Source of the DNA: Cymbomonas tetramitiformis
Taxonomy: Eukaryota; Chlorophyta; Pyramimonadophyceae; Pyramimonadales; Pyramimonadaceae
NCBI GenBank assembly: GCA_001247695.2
Contig: LGRX02027816.1
Span: 1-11,643 of the forward strand
Direction of reading: 5' to 3'
Length of the DNA stretch: 11,643 bases
In this document: positions 1 through 8,117 of the stretch, piece by piece
Layout of the letters: every line of letters begins with the position of its first letter
Numbering within the stretch: position 1 is the stretch's first letter
Notes under the pieces: model-generated
Told to the model about the DNA's origin: nothing
Seen by the model: only the letters and a program-made list of their open reading frames with translations
The model's database searches: none
Made by a program: the position numbers and the translations under genes

Positions 1-108
1 TGTCAGGCTCCCGAAACACTTAGCCAGACATCATATTATTTTATCTGACTTTAGTATTCCAAGAGCCAGCACACCTGCATTTTTACAGTTACAAAACAGC
101 ATATATAT
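1..108 (+). repeat. 5' LTR, left part (truncated by the window edge)
   Basis: It is identical base for base to 7815-7922 in the 3' LTR. The last 11 bases (98-108) are the left copy of the LINE target duplication. The LTR should extend about 105 bases further left, judging from the 3' copy. Confidence 0.88.
98..108 (+). repeat. LINE target-site duplication, left copy
   Basis: AGCATATATAT occurs here and at 5649-5659, but only once in the uninterrupted 3' LTR (7912-7922). This is what target-primed insertion of the LINE into the LTR would leave. Because the site is AT-rich, the exact length could be off by a base. Confidence 0.85.
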
Positions 109-110
109 TT

Positions 111-1235
111 CCGCTAACAGCAAATGAAAGGAAGCAAGCCATTTTAAAAGAATACAAAGAAAATAAACTCTTCTCCACTAGACCCGAAGCACCCAAGCAC
201 CTACCCCCATGGTTGAGATCGATCTTAGAGAACAGCCCCAAACTACCTCAGCATGTCACCGAGCAGCTAGCAGAACCTATACTCATGAAGGAGTTGGAGG
301 CAGTCTATGGATCATGTGGAGTATCCACAGCCCCAGGCCCATCGGGAATGCATTATGCACAATGGATACAGGGACCCCAAAACCTCCAGGAATTAATACT
401 TGAAATGTTTAACAACATTCTGAGGACAGGCTCTTTTCCAAGATTAGCAAAAGCGGGCTTCATTCAACCGATCCCCAAAGATCCAAGCAAACCGTGCACC
501 TCAGATAATTCCAGACCACTCACCATGCTGGAAACAGGCATGAAGTTGTTCAATTCTATCATTGCAAATAGAATAAAGAAGGCTTTATCCAAACATCCGG
601 TCTTTTTCCCAATCCAAGATGCCTTCTTGCCCAATAAAAACATTGAGGATTCGTTGCAAGTCCTAAATGAAGTTATTTCCGATGCTAACAGATTCGACAA
701 AGAACTGCATGTTGTCTACCTGGACCTTAAACAAGCTTTTGACCGAGCAGAATTTTGGATGAGCAAACTAGCATTGGAGAAAATAGGATTGCCCGAAAAC
801 ATCATTACAATCATCTCGGACATCACATCCGAAGCATCCCGATCAGTCCTCACATCTGAAGGCATGACAGATGAATGGATGCTTGAATGCGGGGTGCCCC
901 AAGGAGAAGTCCTAAGTCCCCTCAGGTTTGTGGCAATCATGGACATATTGGCCATCTGGCTGGCAGAAAGGGCCAACGGGAAGAACCCCATGAAACAGAC
1001 CTACGGGTATGCCCTGGAGAAACCGAGAGATGCTATTAGAAACCCGGGAGCTACTTCACCCCAGAAGAACAGAAAATGGCTGAACATGAATTCACCGCCT
1101 AACATTTTTGCCAGATTCTTCTGTGATGACATCATCCTGATAGGGAAATCAAAAGAGGAAGTACAGGACATGCTCGGGGTGATCAATGAGTTCATGAGGT
1201 TCATAGGGATTCCCATTAATGCCAAAAAAATCTAA
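111..1235 (+). pseudogene. LINE reverse transcriptase, fingers and palm (polyprotein segment 1)
   Basis: The frame is open from the truncated 5' end of the LINE, so no genuine start codon exists. Visible RT blocks in order are APGPSGMHY (RT1), the FIQPIPKD and NSRPLTML region (RT2), PIQDAFLP (RT3), YLDLKQAFD (motif A, catalytic Asp codon at 723), GVPQGEVLSPL (motif B) and FFCDDIIL (motif C, Asp-Asp at 1125-1130). The box is FCDD, where LINEs commonly have FADD. The protein would copy element RNA into DNA at a nicked chromosomal target. The frame ends at 1235, just after an A7 run (1224-1230), and the RT continues in another frame. The sequence between motifs B and C is longer than usual. Function as RT is certain at family level; activity of this copy is very unlikely. 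Confidence 0.93.
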
Positions 1236-3021
1236 GTACTCCCACAGGAAACCTGCAAGACAGAGGGGCAAAGCATATGAAGGGCATATTGAGTTGGAAA
1301 AGAAACTCATGTCCGGAGGTATGCTGAAAATCGAAGACGGAGAGGAAGGGCCCAACACATGGTCCGAATGGCTTCCGCCCAAGACCCCTGCCTATCTTGA
1401 ATATAGCAACAGAACTGAGGCAAACCGATACTTAGGGGTTTGGTTTGCGCTGGATGGCGGATGGGAACACCAAAAACAGATACTCATGGATAAGCTCACC
1501 CAAAGCCTGTTGTCAGTTCAAACACAAACCTTGAACTTGAACCAGCTTCGTTACATAATCAATGCGGTTGTTGTACCAAGAATGGCATATCCCTTAAAAG
1601 TTACATCGACCATTAGCACGGAAACAAACAATGTAGCAAAAGAAATTGATGGCACAATAGCAAACTTTGTCTTGAGATACTTAAATTGTCCCATAGACAC
1701 AAACCATCAATTAGTCTGGACACCGGCCGCACTAGGAGGATTGGGGATTGACAATGTAACAGACATTGCCCATGCTACATGCATCTCGGAAACCTTAATC
1801 ACACTATGCAATACAACAGAATACGAATATTGGAGTGACCAGATCATACAAGGAACACACGGCACACCGAATGCACATTTGTACAGAGACAACAGCAGCA
1901 CATGGAGCAGAATGGCAAGTTATGTTATGGAAAGAGAAGCGAGGGAACTAAAAATTCAGGGCTCTCCTTTATCCCACCACCTCCCTTTCAAAAAAGCCAC
2001 GGATAAAGGCGGGAACTGGTTCAAACGGGTGAGCTACATATTGTCAAAATATGGATACTCTATAGACACAAAGCATTCAACCCTACAGGACTACGAGGAA
2101 CTACAGACCTTTCTTTACTCGTCACTCCCGAAGCCTGTGTATGAGAAGATAAGTATGCTAGTTGCAACTCGGAATCTTAGATACATGGGTTCCTTTCTTC
2201 AGTCTTGTGGAGGGCTTATGCTTAGCTGGGAAGAATTGAGGGCAAAGCATAGCCTACAAGGAACGGAACCTCCATCTTGGTTTTTAGCCCTCCAGACAGA
2301 GGTTATATGTGACTCGTCAGGGGCAGAACTGCGGAAGGTTAAAACCAAATACAGAGACACACCGCAAGCCCCGGAGGAGGGCATGATGTGCTGGAAAGGG
2401 ACAGGAATGGGCCAGGAAGGGATGAAGCTAGTCACAGTTCAGAGACATGACACCGGCTTGGGCACTTTACAATTGAAGATGTACACCAAGAATCAAGAAG
2501 GGACATACATGCCAGACAAAACAGGACTGAAGACCTTATCAGTTAATGAATATCACATATTGCAGGACGGTACAACCCTAATGCCGGTGAACCAAAACTT
2601 TTTGAGAATGCATGCCAATAGCACAGCTAGGATCAACATGAGAGAAGGACCGGAAGCCGAGACATACTTAACATATGTTGGAGATAGACTCAATGACCTT
2701 TTCAGAGCTAGATGCAACAACTCATGCGCAGCGGATAACAGTGAGTTCAGCTGCCCGAGTGCATCAGAGGATGAAGAACAGGGCGCACATGACGAAGCAG
2801 ATAATAGGGTTAGCTTTGACTTTGCAAGTGACGGATCACTCTACAAAAGTTCATCTTTTGCAAGTTGCGGAGCAGCATACATGAGATTTGAGGAGGGAGA
2901 CCCTACACCGGTCATGAGTAAACATAACATACCAAGGGAAGCGCCTATCACTTCACCCACAGCAGGAATCATAGATAACATCCATAAACCTAGCTCTACA
3001 GTACTACTGCAGAAATTTTAG
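1219..3021 (+). pseudogene. LINE RT thumb, connector and RNase H N-terminal part (polyprotein segment 2)
   Basis: This segment continues the RT in the next frame. The ATG at 1219 lies inside the overlap and is not a true start; homology resumes at about 1231. NRYLGVWF (about residues 68-75) is the block after the palm that is typical of LINEs. ALGGLGIDNVTD (about residues 170-181) matches the GGLGL-type stretch usual after the LINE thumb. A long connector without recognised motifs follows. Near the end, FASDGSLY (catalytic Asp about residue 538, codon at 2830) and CGAAYMRF form the first strands of a type I RNase H. The frame then closes at 3021 before the remaining RNase H residues, which lie in the third segment. 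A one-base loss near 2994-3005 explains the break. Confidence 0.85.
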
Positions 3022-3872
3022 GCCTCAGAAAGTTACTCCAAGATCGGAAGCATGAAATTCTAAACACCATGGTTCCCCTTACCCATGTGATTGACTCCAT
3101 GGCAACTATCAATGTTGTAAACCGTGACCCTGAAACCCTAAATGTCAGGGACCTTATGCAAGAGCCAAACAGAAGGGACCTGGTAGCCATTAGACTGATT
3201 CTGGAGGAATTAGGATTTTACAACACAATGGGACAGGCGAAACTCCTGATCAAATGGATCAGAGGGCACAATAACGATAGGCTTCATGACAAAGTAGATA
3301 GGACGGCCAAAAGAGCGGCATTCAGGTACAGCGGGAGACAGCTCAGGTTCGACGAAGATGGGGACTTAGATTTTTCTCTCCTCTTTCATGAACAATCCAT
3401 AACGGGAGGCATCAGGAACCACATTAGGAGACTCCAAAGATTGAGCCACCACAAAAAGTGGAAAGACATGCATGGACAAGGAAGGGCACTCAGGCTATTG
3501 GAGGAGAATCATGTGAAACCAATCAAGGATGTATCAAAGATTGCATCCAAGTACTTCACAGCTTATAGGTGCAGGGAACTCACAGGTCTACAGGCATCCC
3601 CACATAGAGCACATAGGATGGGAATTGGTGAAAGACCGACCTGCCGGACGTGTGGCACAACAACACAATGCACCTACACACACATCCAACTGAATTGCCC
3701 AGGGGAAGGAAATAAACTACACCAGTTAAGGGAAAACCAGCAGGAGGAAATGAAAGAAACCATCAGAAAAGCCACAGCGGGAGACCCGAGATTGATAATA
3801 GAAGGCAGTAACACAAGGGGGGGGCATCATCAGCCCCTCCGAAATCTTCCCCTTAGCAGAAATAGACAATGA
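2994..3872 (+). pseudogene. LINE RNase H C-terminal part and CCHC zinc finger (polyprotein segment 3)
   Basis: The frame is open from 2994; the first ATG is 3069, but homology starts earlier. TAEILGLRKLL supplies the RNase H Glu and HVIDSMATINVV the second Asp. IKWIRGHNNDRLHDKVDRTA gives the His and last Asp, so the full D-E-D-D set exists across the frame break. RNase H would remove the RNA template strand. Downstream, a zinc finger has Cys codons at 3642 and 3651, His at 3681 and Cys at 3696 (CX2CX9HX4C), the kind often found near the end of LINE polyproteins. The frame drifts into unrelated sequence after a G8 run (3817-3824) and stops at 3872. The methyltransferase-like domain continues from that run in another frame. 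Confidence 0.87.
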
Positions 3873-5343
3873 CTTAACAGCCTTTAGACCACTTGCTGCT
3901 CTACCGGAGGCTAGCATGTACAGGTTGTCAAATACTAGGAAAGGCACTGTAGCAGTAGCTGCTGCGCCCATAAACACGAACAGTGATGGCAGTCACAACT
4001 TCCAAGACCTTCAGTACATTAAAAAGAAAGAATTCTGGAAGTTAGTTGAGTGGCATAGGCTGACAACTGATACACCCCAGACATCGATCAGCAATTACAC
4101 ACAACGGGCCAATGATATTCACTCGGCACTTATAGCATGTAATACTGAGTCGGGTGACCCGAAGAATTGTTATGCGATAAGAAGAGACCTATTAGATATC
4201 ATCATAGATGAGAGAGGCTTAGGAAAGGACGGATGTGAGCTTTTCTGTAACCCTGTAAACTCTCACCCAGGAATCAAGTCAAGGAGGTGCATTCCCACGG
4301 CGGCTATGAAGGAGGCGTTGAGACCCTTTTGCCACAAGGGGAAGATAGGGTGGGATGGACTTGCAAGAGATGCATATGTCAACAGTGTAACGGGAAAAGG
4401 GAAAAAGGTATATGGGAACCCACCCTTTGATGGGGGGGTTCTCAGGGAAGCATCTGCTGTTATGCAAACGTTGTCCCGTGGCCTAGAGGCGGCCAGGACT
4501 TCGGAGGGATTTGAGGGAATTTGGATCCTGCCATTGTCGCCAAAGAACCTCAAAAAGTGGACAGGTAAGGGTTTTAAGCTAATTTTCAAGTACCCAAGGG
4601 GAACCATACCTTTCATTCCACATGATTATTGGTCGGGTAAAGGGCCCTACACAATGCCAGGGGAGGGATGTTACAAAGATAAGTACTCAGATGTAGTCAT
4701 ATTGTCCATTGATAGTGAGGGCATGGGGTGTCCTGTTAGTAAGAAACTTGATAATGAGAAAATGCAATACAAGTTGCTTCAATGGTTCATAAATGTAGTC
4801 CCGCATAAAAAGATCACCCCCAAATTGCTCAAAGAAACGGGCCTGCACCCGGATATGATTGAGCAAGCCCTTAGTGAGAAAGATTGTCTGTTGCCGCCCC
4901 GATTGTGTCCGTGGGTGGGGGGCAGGAATAATGTGGAACAACGAAACCAGTACCCTGGAGCACACTTGGATGGCGGGCACAGGAACGCAGGAGGAACCCC
5001 CTTCCTTAATGCGGTGGAGTGGCCGGAGGAACTTGCTCTCATGGGGTACTTACCAGAAGGCTTTGGCAAGGTGCTCAAAGGGATCGGGGTTCCACACCGT
5101 GGGGTGAAGACACTCTTGAAAAAACTGTCCAGAATGTGTAGGCGTCATGCAAGGGAAAGATGCATATTACATGAAACGGGAGCCCTACCTGAGAGTGGCA
5201 TTGTAGAAGAGGCACCCAACATTCAGGAACTTTGCACGGAAAATAGGAAAGTAACCGATGTGGTAAAGGCAGCAGGGGAAATGCTAGGCAGCTATGTGAA
5301 CCCCCACCCTCCCCCCAGCCCCCACGGGGTTGGGGCCCCTTAG
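3823..5343 (+). pseudogene. N6-adenine methyltransferase-like (Dam/DIRS-type) C-terminal domain of the LINE polyprotein
   Basis: The frame is open from 3802, is continuous with segment 3 if the G8 run loses one base, and contains an ATG at 3916 that could also serve as a start (475 residues). Counting from 3916, GCELFCNPVNSH (about 106-117) resembles the SAM-binding start of phage-type Dam enzymes. WDGLARDAY follows, and then GNPPFDGGVLREA (Asn about 168) carries the NPPF catalytic motif of adenine methyltransferases. GIWILPLSPKNLKKW (about 201-215) and FKLIFKYPRGTIPFIP fit the later strands of that fold. The order RT, RNase H, methyltransferase is what DIRS retrotransposons show. The C-terminal ~150 residues are unrecognised; a motif for the restriction-like endonuclease of some LINEs was not found. 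Family assignment is by motif reading only; activity is unknown. Confidence 0.7.
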
Positions 5344-5361
5344 GGCCCCGGCCCTAAGGGG
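5336..5361 (+). other. Perfect 12-bp hairpin spanning the methyltransferase stop codon
   Basis: CCCCTTAGGGCC (5336-5347) pairs perfectly with GGCCCTAAGGGG (5350-5361), with only two bases between. The TAG stop codon (5341-5343) is inside the left arm. In the LINE RNA this would form a very stable structure at the end of the coding region. Confidence 0.75.
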
Positions 5362-5648
5362 GCACCACCGGCCCAGGGGCCGGAGCACCCCTGGGCTTTT
5401 CTCACTTCATCATCACCACCGCCCACACCGCCTCCATCTCCATCGTGCATCAGCTCCACGGCCTGCTGATGTTTTTTCCGACGCTGGTGGCAGACACGCT
5501 TTCATTAGTGCTTTGCCACCCTTGCTTCCACGCTTTGTGGAATGCTTCCTGCCTTAGCAGACTGTCATGTATGAGGGGAACAGACTCGAGTAGATCGTTC
5601 CGAAGGCGTTGCCTTACTCATCGACGTAAATGTTTTATTATTATTATT
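5344..5648 (+). other. LINE 3' UTR with (TTA)n tail
   Basis: This stretch runs from the methyltransferase stop to the target duplication and holds no convincing coding sequence. It starts with two GC-rich hairpins and ends in TTA repeated about four times (5635-5648). A short simple-repeat tail is typical of several LINE clades and marks the 3' end where reverse transcription begins. Confidence 0.78.
5371..5396 (+). other. Second 3' UTR hairpin, 9-bp stem
   Basis: GCCCAGGGG (5371-5379) pairs with CCCCTGGGC (5388-5396) around an 8-base loop and is followed by TTTT. With the preceding hairpin it makes a structured block at the start of the LINE 3' UTR, possibly for recognition by the element's own RT (inference). 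In eukaryotic DNA the T-run should not be read as a bacterial terminator. Confidence 0.65.
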
Positions 5649-5659
5649 AGCATATATAT
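5649..5659 (+). repeat. LINE target-site duplication, right copy
   Basis: This is the second copy of AGCATATATAT, directly after the (TTA)n tail of the LINE. The matching left copy is 98-108, and the empty site is preserved at 7912-7922. Confidence 0.85.
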
Positions 5660-5683
5660 ATTCATATATCTCCTGTTTGATCA
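5649..5683 (+). repeat. 5' LTR, right part
   Basis: It is identical to 7912-7946, the last 35 bases of the 3' LTR, and ends in GATCA just before the primer site. The first 11 bases repeat 98-108 and are the right copy of the LINE target duplication. Confidence 0.88.
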
Positions 5684-5701
5684 GGTTATAGCCCACGCAC
5701 C
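5684..5701 (+). promoter_or_regulatory. Primer-binding site of the gag-only element (half initiator tRNA-Met type)
   Basis: GGTTATAGCCCACGC follows the LTR end with no gap. Copia-type elements often prime with initiator tRNA-Met cleaved in the anticodon loop, giving sites that begin GGTTATGGGCCCA. This copy keeps GGTTAT and GCCCA but lacks bases in between, so it is a degenerate match. The related site at 8118-8140 is much better preserved. Confidence 0.6.
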
Positions 5702-5930
5702 TTTTGTGTTGGCTTATTAGTCTCTCTGGTCCGCTTCGCTTTTTGCGACTCTATCGACATCTTTTGGCAGCAACACGACATCAGCCGCACCGCACCACTC
5801 GCAGCACGTCACGGCACGGCAAACCACATCGCGACATCTTGACATCTTTTTCACGACATCTTCAGCTGTTTTTATTGCACACCTCGTGTGCTTCAAGTTA
5901 CAACTGGACCCGCAATATTTTATTCCGACA
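5702..5930 (+). other. Leader of the gag-only LTR element
   Basis: This untranslated stretch lies between the primer site and the gag ATG. The word GACATC recurs five times (5756, 5777, 5833, 5841, 5855), mostly as CGACATCTT. These repeats could belong to a packaging or translation signal, but nothing shows that directly. Confidence 0.5.
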
Positions 5931-7540
5931 ATGGCTTCGACTCGACGTGAGGGACTTGCATCCGCTCTGCGCGCTGCCCGCACACATCAGGGCGGAACAC
6001 CGTCACATTCACCTTCCGATTCGCAGTCTCCTCGTCCCGTAGACCACGCAGAATTGTTGGAACGTCTTCATTGCGCTCAAAGCCGACATCAACGGTCAAC
6101 GCCCCTACGGCTTTCGACTACTTCAACGACCCCGACGTGTTGATCACCACGCCTGTGGAGGAGGGGCGCGAGGATGAGTACATCGAGCAGCTCGCCTACG
6201 CTTTCCAGTATGGGAGTGACCTCCTCTCGTTCCTGAAGTCTACTGGCCTCAAAATGCCCACTGGTTACACTTTGGACACCACGACTGCCGACGTGGACTT
6301 CAACGCCCTCCTTTCGGGATTGGCTCACGTGCTGTACCCCGTCTCCTACAGCGAGGCGGCCAAGCTCCTGGACCTCGAGCACGACCATGACTTCTACCAC
6401 GTCACCATCAACGAGATCCTCTTCAGCATCCTTCCGCACCCGCTTCGTGGCAACGCACTGAGCGTCTACCACGAGTGTGCCCGCCACCACCCTGCTGACG
6501 GCCGCTATGCTCTTCAGCGCTTACGGTACGAGGTGGAGGGTGTGCCCGACGCGGACGGCATGCGCTTCTGGACTCAGATGAGGGCGGTTGTCCTCACCGA
6601 GATCGAGGACCCCGCCCCACAACTTGCACTAATTCGACGGCTTGGTGACCGCCACCAGAAGCTTAAGCCGGCGTACAGCGACCCCGACCGCGTGATGGAC
6701 CTCTGGCACATTCTGTCCGAGTCCGCCAAGCAGTCGCCGTACATCGCCCCTCTGTACCTGGTGGTGTTGCGCGAGTTGCGTGCGGGTGCGGTCTTCACTT
6801 TTGCCCGCCTTGCTCTCCGCATCCGCCTCGCCTTTCGGGACGAGAGCCCCCTTGCCACACTCTCGTCCTCTGCCGCTCCCGACATCCCGCCCGAGGGCTC
6901 TGGCTACCGCCCTAAGCAGGCGCCCCAGAGGCCCAACCCATCTCCGCGGTCCCCTGTCGCCATGGCCCTTCGCATGCAAAAGCAATCGGCTGCGCCCTTG
7001 GAGGGAAAGTGGACGTCCGATTCCCCGAACTCCATGTACCTCAAGTGGGTGGGTACGGGTTTTCCCTGCACTGTCTGCTTCCGCATGTGGCACGTCACGG
7101 ATTCCCACCCCGACACCCGTGGTGCCTGCCCGTACGTGTGCGTCGAGGCATTCGCGAACAACAGGCACTTGGAGACATCGCGAGCGGCCACTGCCCGCCC
7201 GCCGCTTGATGCATCCGCCGCCGCCCTCACGGCACCGCCCCCTGCGGTGGACCCGCCGGCTCCACCCGAGGAGCAGCCTGCTGCGGCAGCCCTCTCCGCC
7301 CGCCTCTCCCTGCCTGCACCGATTACGGGTGATGCGATCGACACAGTCGGCAGCGGCTCTCTGGTGGTGCCAACCACGGACGATGCCGCCTATCCGCTGC
7401 CTGATGACCTCGAGGAGCCTGCTTGCTACGGCGCCGCCTTCGACGACGAGGACGACACCGATTGGCCGGCATTTCGCTCTTCCCCTGTGTGGCTGCCCAA
7501 GATCAACGGCAGTGTGAGCGGAGAAGCTCCACAACCCTAG
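5931..7540 (+). pseudogene. gag: Gag-like capsid/nucleocapsid protein of the LTR element, with one frame change
   Basis: The ATG at 5931 opens MASTRREGLASALRAA, a short Ser/Arg/Pro-rich start in one frame. The protein continues in another frame from about 6071-6105 (VNAPTAFDYFNDPDV) to the TAG at 7538-7540. That second frame has no upstream ATG, so a one-base indel in the N-terminal region is the best explanation. The middle (about 6130-6850) is a long, mainly helical, acidic and aromatic-rich region like retrotransposon capsids. A zinc-knuckle-like cluster follows: Cys codons at 7067 and 7076, His at 7091 and 7106 (CX2CX4HX4H, with further Cys after it), in place of the usual CX2CX4HX4C. A low-complexity Ala/Pro then Asp-rich tail ends the protein. 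It would package element RNA into cytoplasmic particles. The gene is GC-rich with strong G/C at third positions, unlike the LINE. The family call is by composition, layout and context. Confidence 0.7.
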
Positions 7541-7697
7541 AATTGGATTCGGGCTTGAGATGTGAGAATTTACTAGCGCCATGCATGGAATTGCTTCTAG
7601 CTAGGTTGAAAAAGGCCTCTCAGAGTAACATTCTAACATTTCTTCTAGCCGCCTGTCCGGGTGTACCGGCTGGCCCCGCAGTGCACCTCCCTCCTTC
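7541..7697 (+). other. Remnant between gag and the polypurine tract
   Basis: Pol would normally occupy several kilobases here. Only about 157 bases remain, with no recognisable protease, integrase, RT or RNase H motif in any frame. Either pol was lost by an internal deletion or this lineage carries gag alone. Confidence 0.55.
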
Positions 7698-7709
7698 GGG
7701 GTGAGGTGG
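7698..7709 (+). promoter_or_regulatory. Polypurine tract of the gag-only element
   Basis: GGGGTGAGGTGG, purine-rich except for two T, sits directly before the 3' LTR start TGTCACGGG. This is the expected place for the plus-strand DNA primer. Confidence 0.55.
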
Positions 7710-7946
7710 TGTCACGGGTATGCTGACTTTCCCCCCCCCTTAGGGGGGAGCAGTGGTGCACCCTTAGTTTCACCCCTCGCCTGGATGTCACCTGCAGTGT
7801 TGCCTGTGTCACAGTGTCAGGCTCCCGAAACACTTAGCCAGACATCATATTATTTTATCTGACTTTAGTATTCCAAGAGCCAGCACACCTGCATTTTTAC
7901 AGTTACAAAACAGCATATATATATTCATATATCTCCTGTTTGATCA
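7710..7946 (+). repeat. 3' LTR of the gag-only element (237 bp)
   Basis: It starts TGTCACGGG and ends TTTGATCA (TG...CA). The last 132 bases are identical to the two parts of the 5' LTR. The left boundary is set by similarity to the minus-strand LTR at 8141-8388: both begin TGTCACGGG and similarity stops there. It contains a C/G hairpin-like block (about 7730-7748) and an AT-rich 3' part. The left boundary is less certain than the right. Confidence 0.75.
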
Positions 7947-8045
7947 CTGTGTGCTGTTTGAGGCGAGGAAATGTTGAAGTATAGTGGAGAGGTCGGATAT
8001 CTCTGTTACGAGCTATCCTTCCAGAAAAACATAAACAGCACTCTC

Positions 8046-8074
8046 AAATTGGAAACTCGCGGCGTTTCCAATTT
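8046..8074. other. Perfect 11-bp hairpin in the leader of the second element
   Basis: AAATTGGAAAC (8046-8056) and GTTTCCAATTT (8064-8074) pair perfectly around a 7-base loop. The position, 44 bases past the primer site, would suit an RNA structure for dimer formation or packaging; this is inference. Confidence 0.55.
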
Positions 8075-8117
8075 AACGTGCCGTGCGCCCGAGCCCCGGC
8101 ACGAGCAACTTGACAGT

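Larger units (their letters stand above)
109..5648 (+). mobile_element. 5'-truncated LINE (non-LTR retrotransposon) with RT, RNase H, CCHC and methyltransferase-like domains
   Basis: Its boundaries are fixed by an 11-bp target duplication and by the uninterrupted LTR sequence at 7815-7946. The element starts abruptly inside an open reading frame (open from 111), with no ORF1 and no upstream endonuclease domain, so it is 5'-truncated as LINE copies often are. It ends in a short TTA repeat, another LINE hallmark. The coding part runs 111-5343 in four frame segments, followed by a ~305-base 3' UTR with strong hairpins. RT motifs and the post-RT layout are LINE-type; the clade is not certain. A clade with RNase H, such as I-like or Dualen/RandI-like elements, would fit. 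It has moderate GC content, clearly lower than the gag gene of its host element. Confidence 0.88.
1..7946 (+). mobile_element. Copia-like, gag-only LTR retrotransposon, interrupted by a LINE
   Basis: Two sequence blocks at the left (1-108 and 5649-5683) together equal the last 132 bases of the block ending at 7946, with no differences seen. This is an LTR pair whose 5' copy was split by the LINE. The 3' LTR begins TGTCACGGG and both copies end GATCA. The 5' LTR is followed directly by a GGTTAT primer site, as in Copia elements primed by a cleaved initiator tRNA. The internal region is only about 2 kb and encodes gag but no protease, integrase or reverse transcriptase, so the element is non-autonomous, like the TR-GAG elements described in plants. 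The first ~105 bases of the 5' LTR lie outside the window. Assignment to Copia rather than another LTR group rests on the primer site and is inferred. Confidence 0.8.

Noticed and set aside
1219..1235. Programmed ribosomal frameshift at A7
   Set aside because: Similar one-base shifts occur at two other places, one without a slippery run, and the element is a truncated copy; decay or sequence error is simpler.
4263..5078. Several minus-strand frames opposite the methyltransferase region
   Set aside because: No motifs; they overlap a well-supported domain on the plus strand.
5371..5400. A bacterial intrinsic terminator (stem followed by TTTT)
   Set aside because: The setting is a LINE 3' UTR in eukaryotic DNA; the fold is better read as an RNA structure of the element.
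6780..7517. A 245-residue plus-strand frame
   Set aside because: Out-of-frame shadow of gag, dominated by Arg, Pro and Ser as expected from a shifted GC-rich gene.
6629..7582. A 317-residue minus-strand frame
   Set aside because: It is the complement of the GC-rich gag gene, is Arg/Gly-rich, and has no recognisable motifs.
1..7946. A DIRS/Ngaro-type element with split direct repeats, suggested by the methyltransferase domain and the repeats at 1-108 and 7815-7922
   Set aside because: The RT is LINE-type, no tyrosine recombinase is present, and the repeats are explained fully by an LTR interrupted by a LINE with an 11-bp target duplication.
7754..7946. An LTR starting at TGGTGCACCC after the G-rich run at 7742-7750
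   Set aside because: Similarity to the minus-strand LTR continues further left and ends at TGTCACGGG (7710), which also has a purine-rich tract before it.
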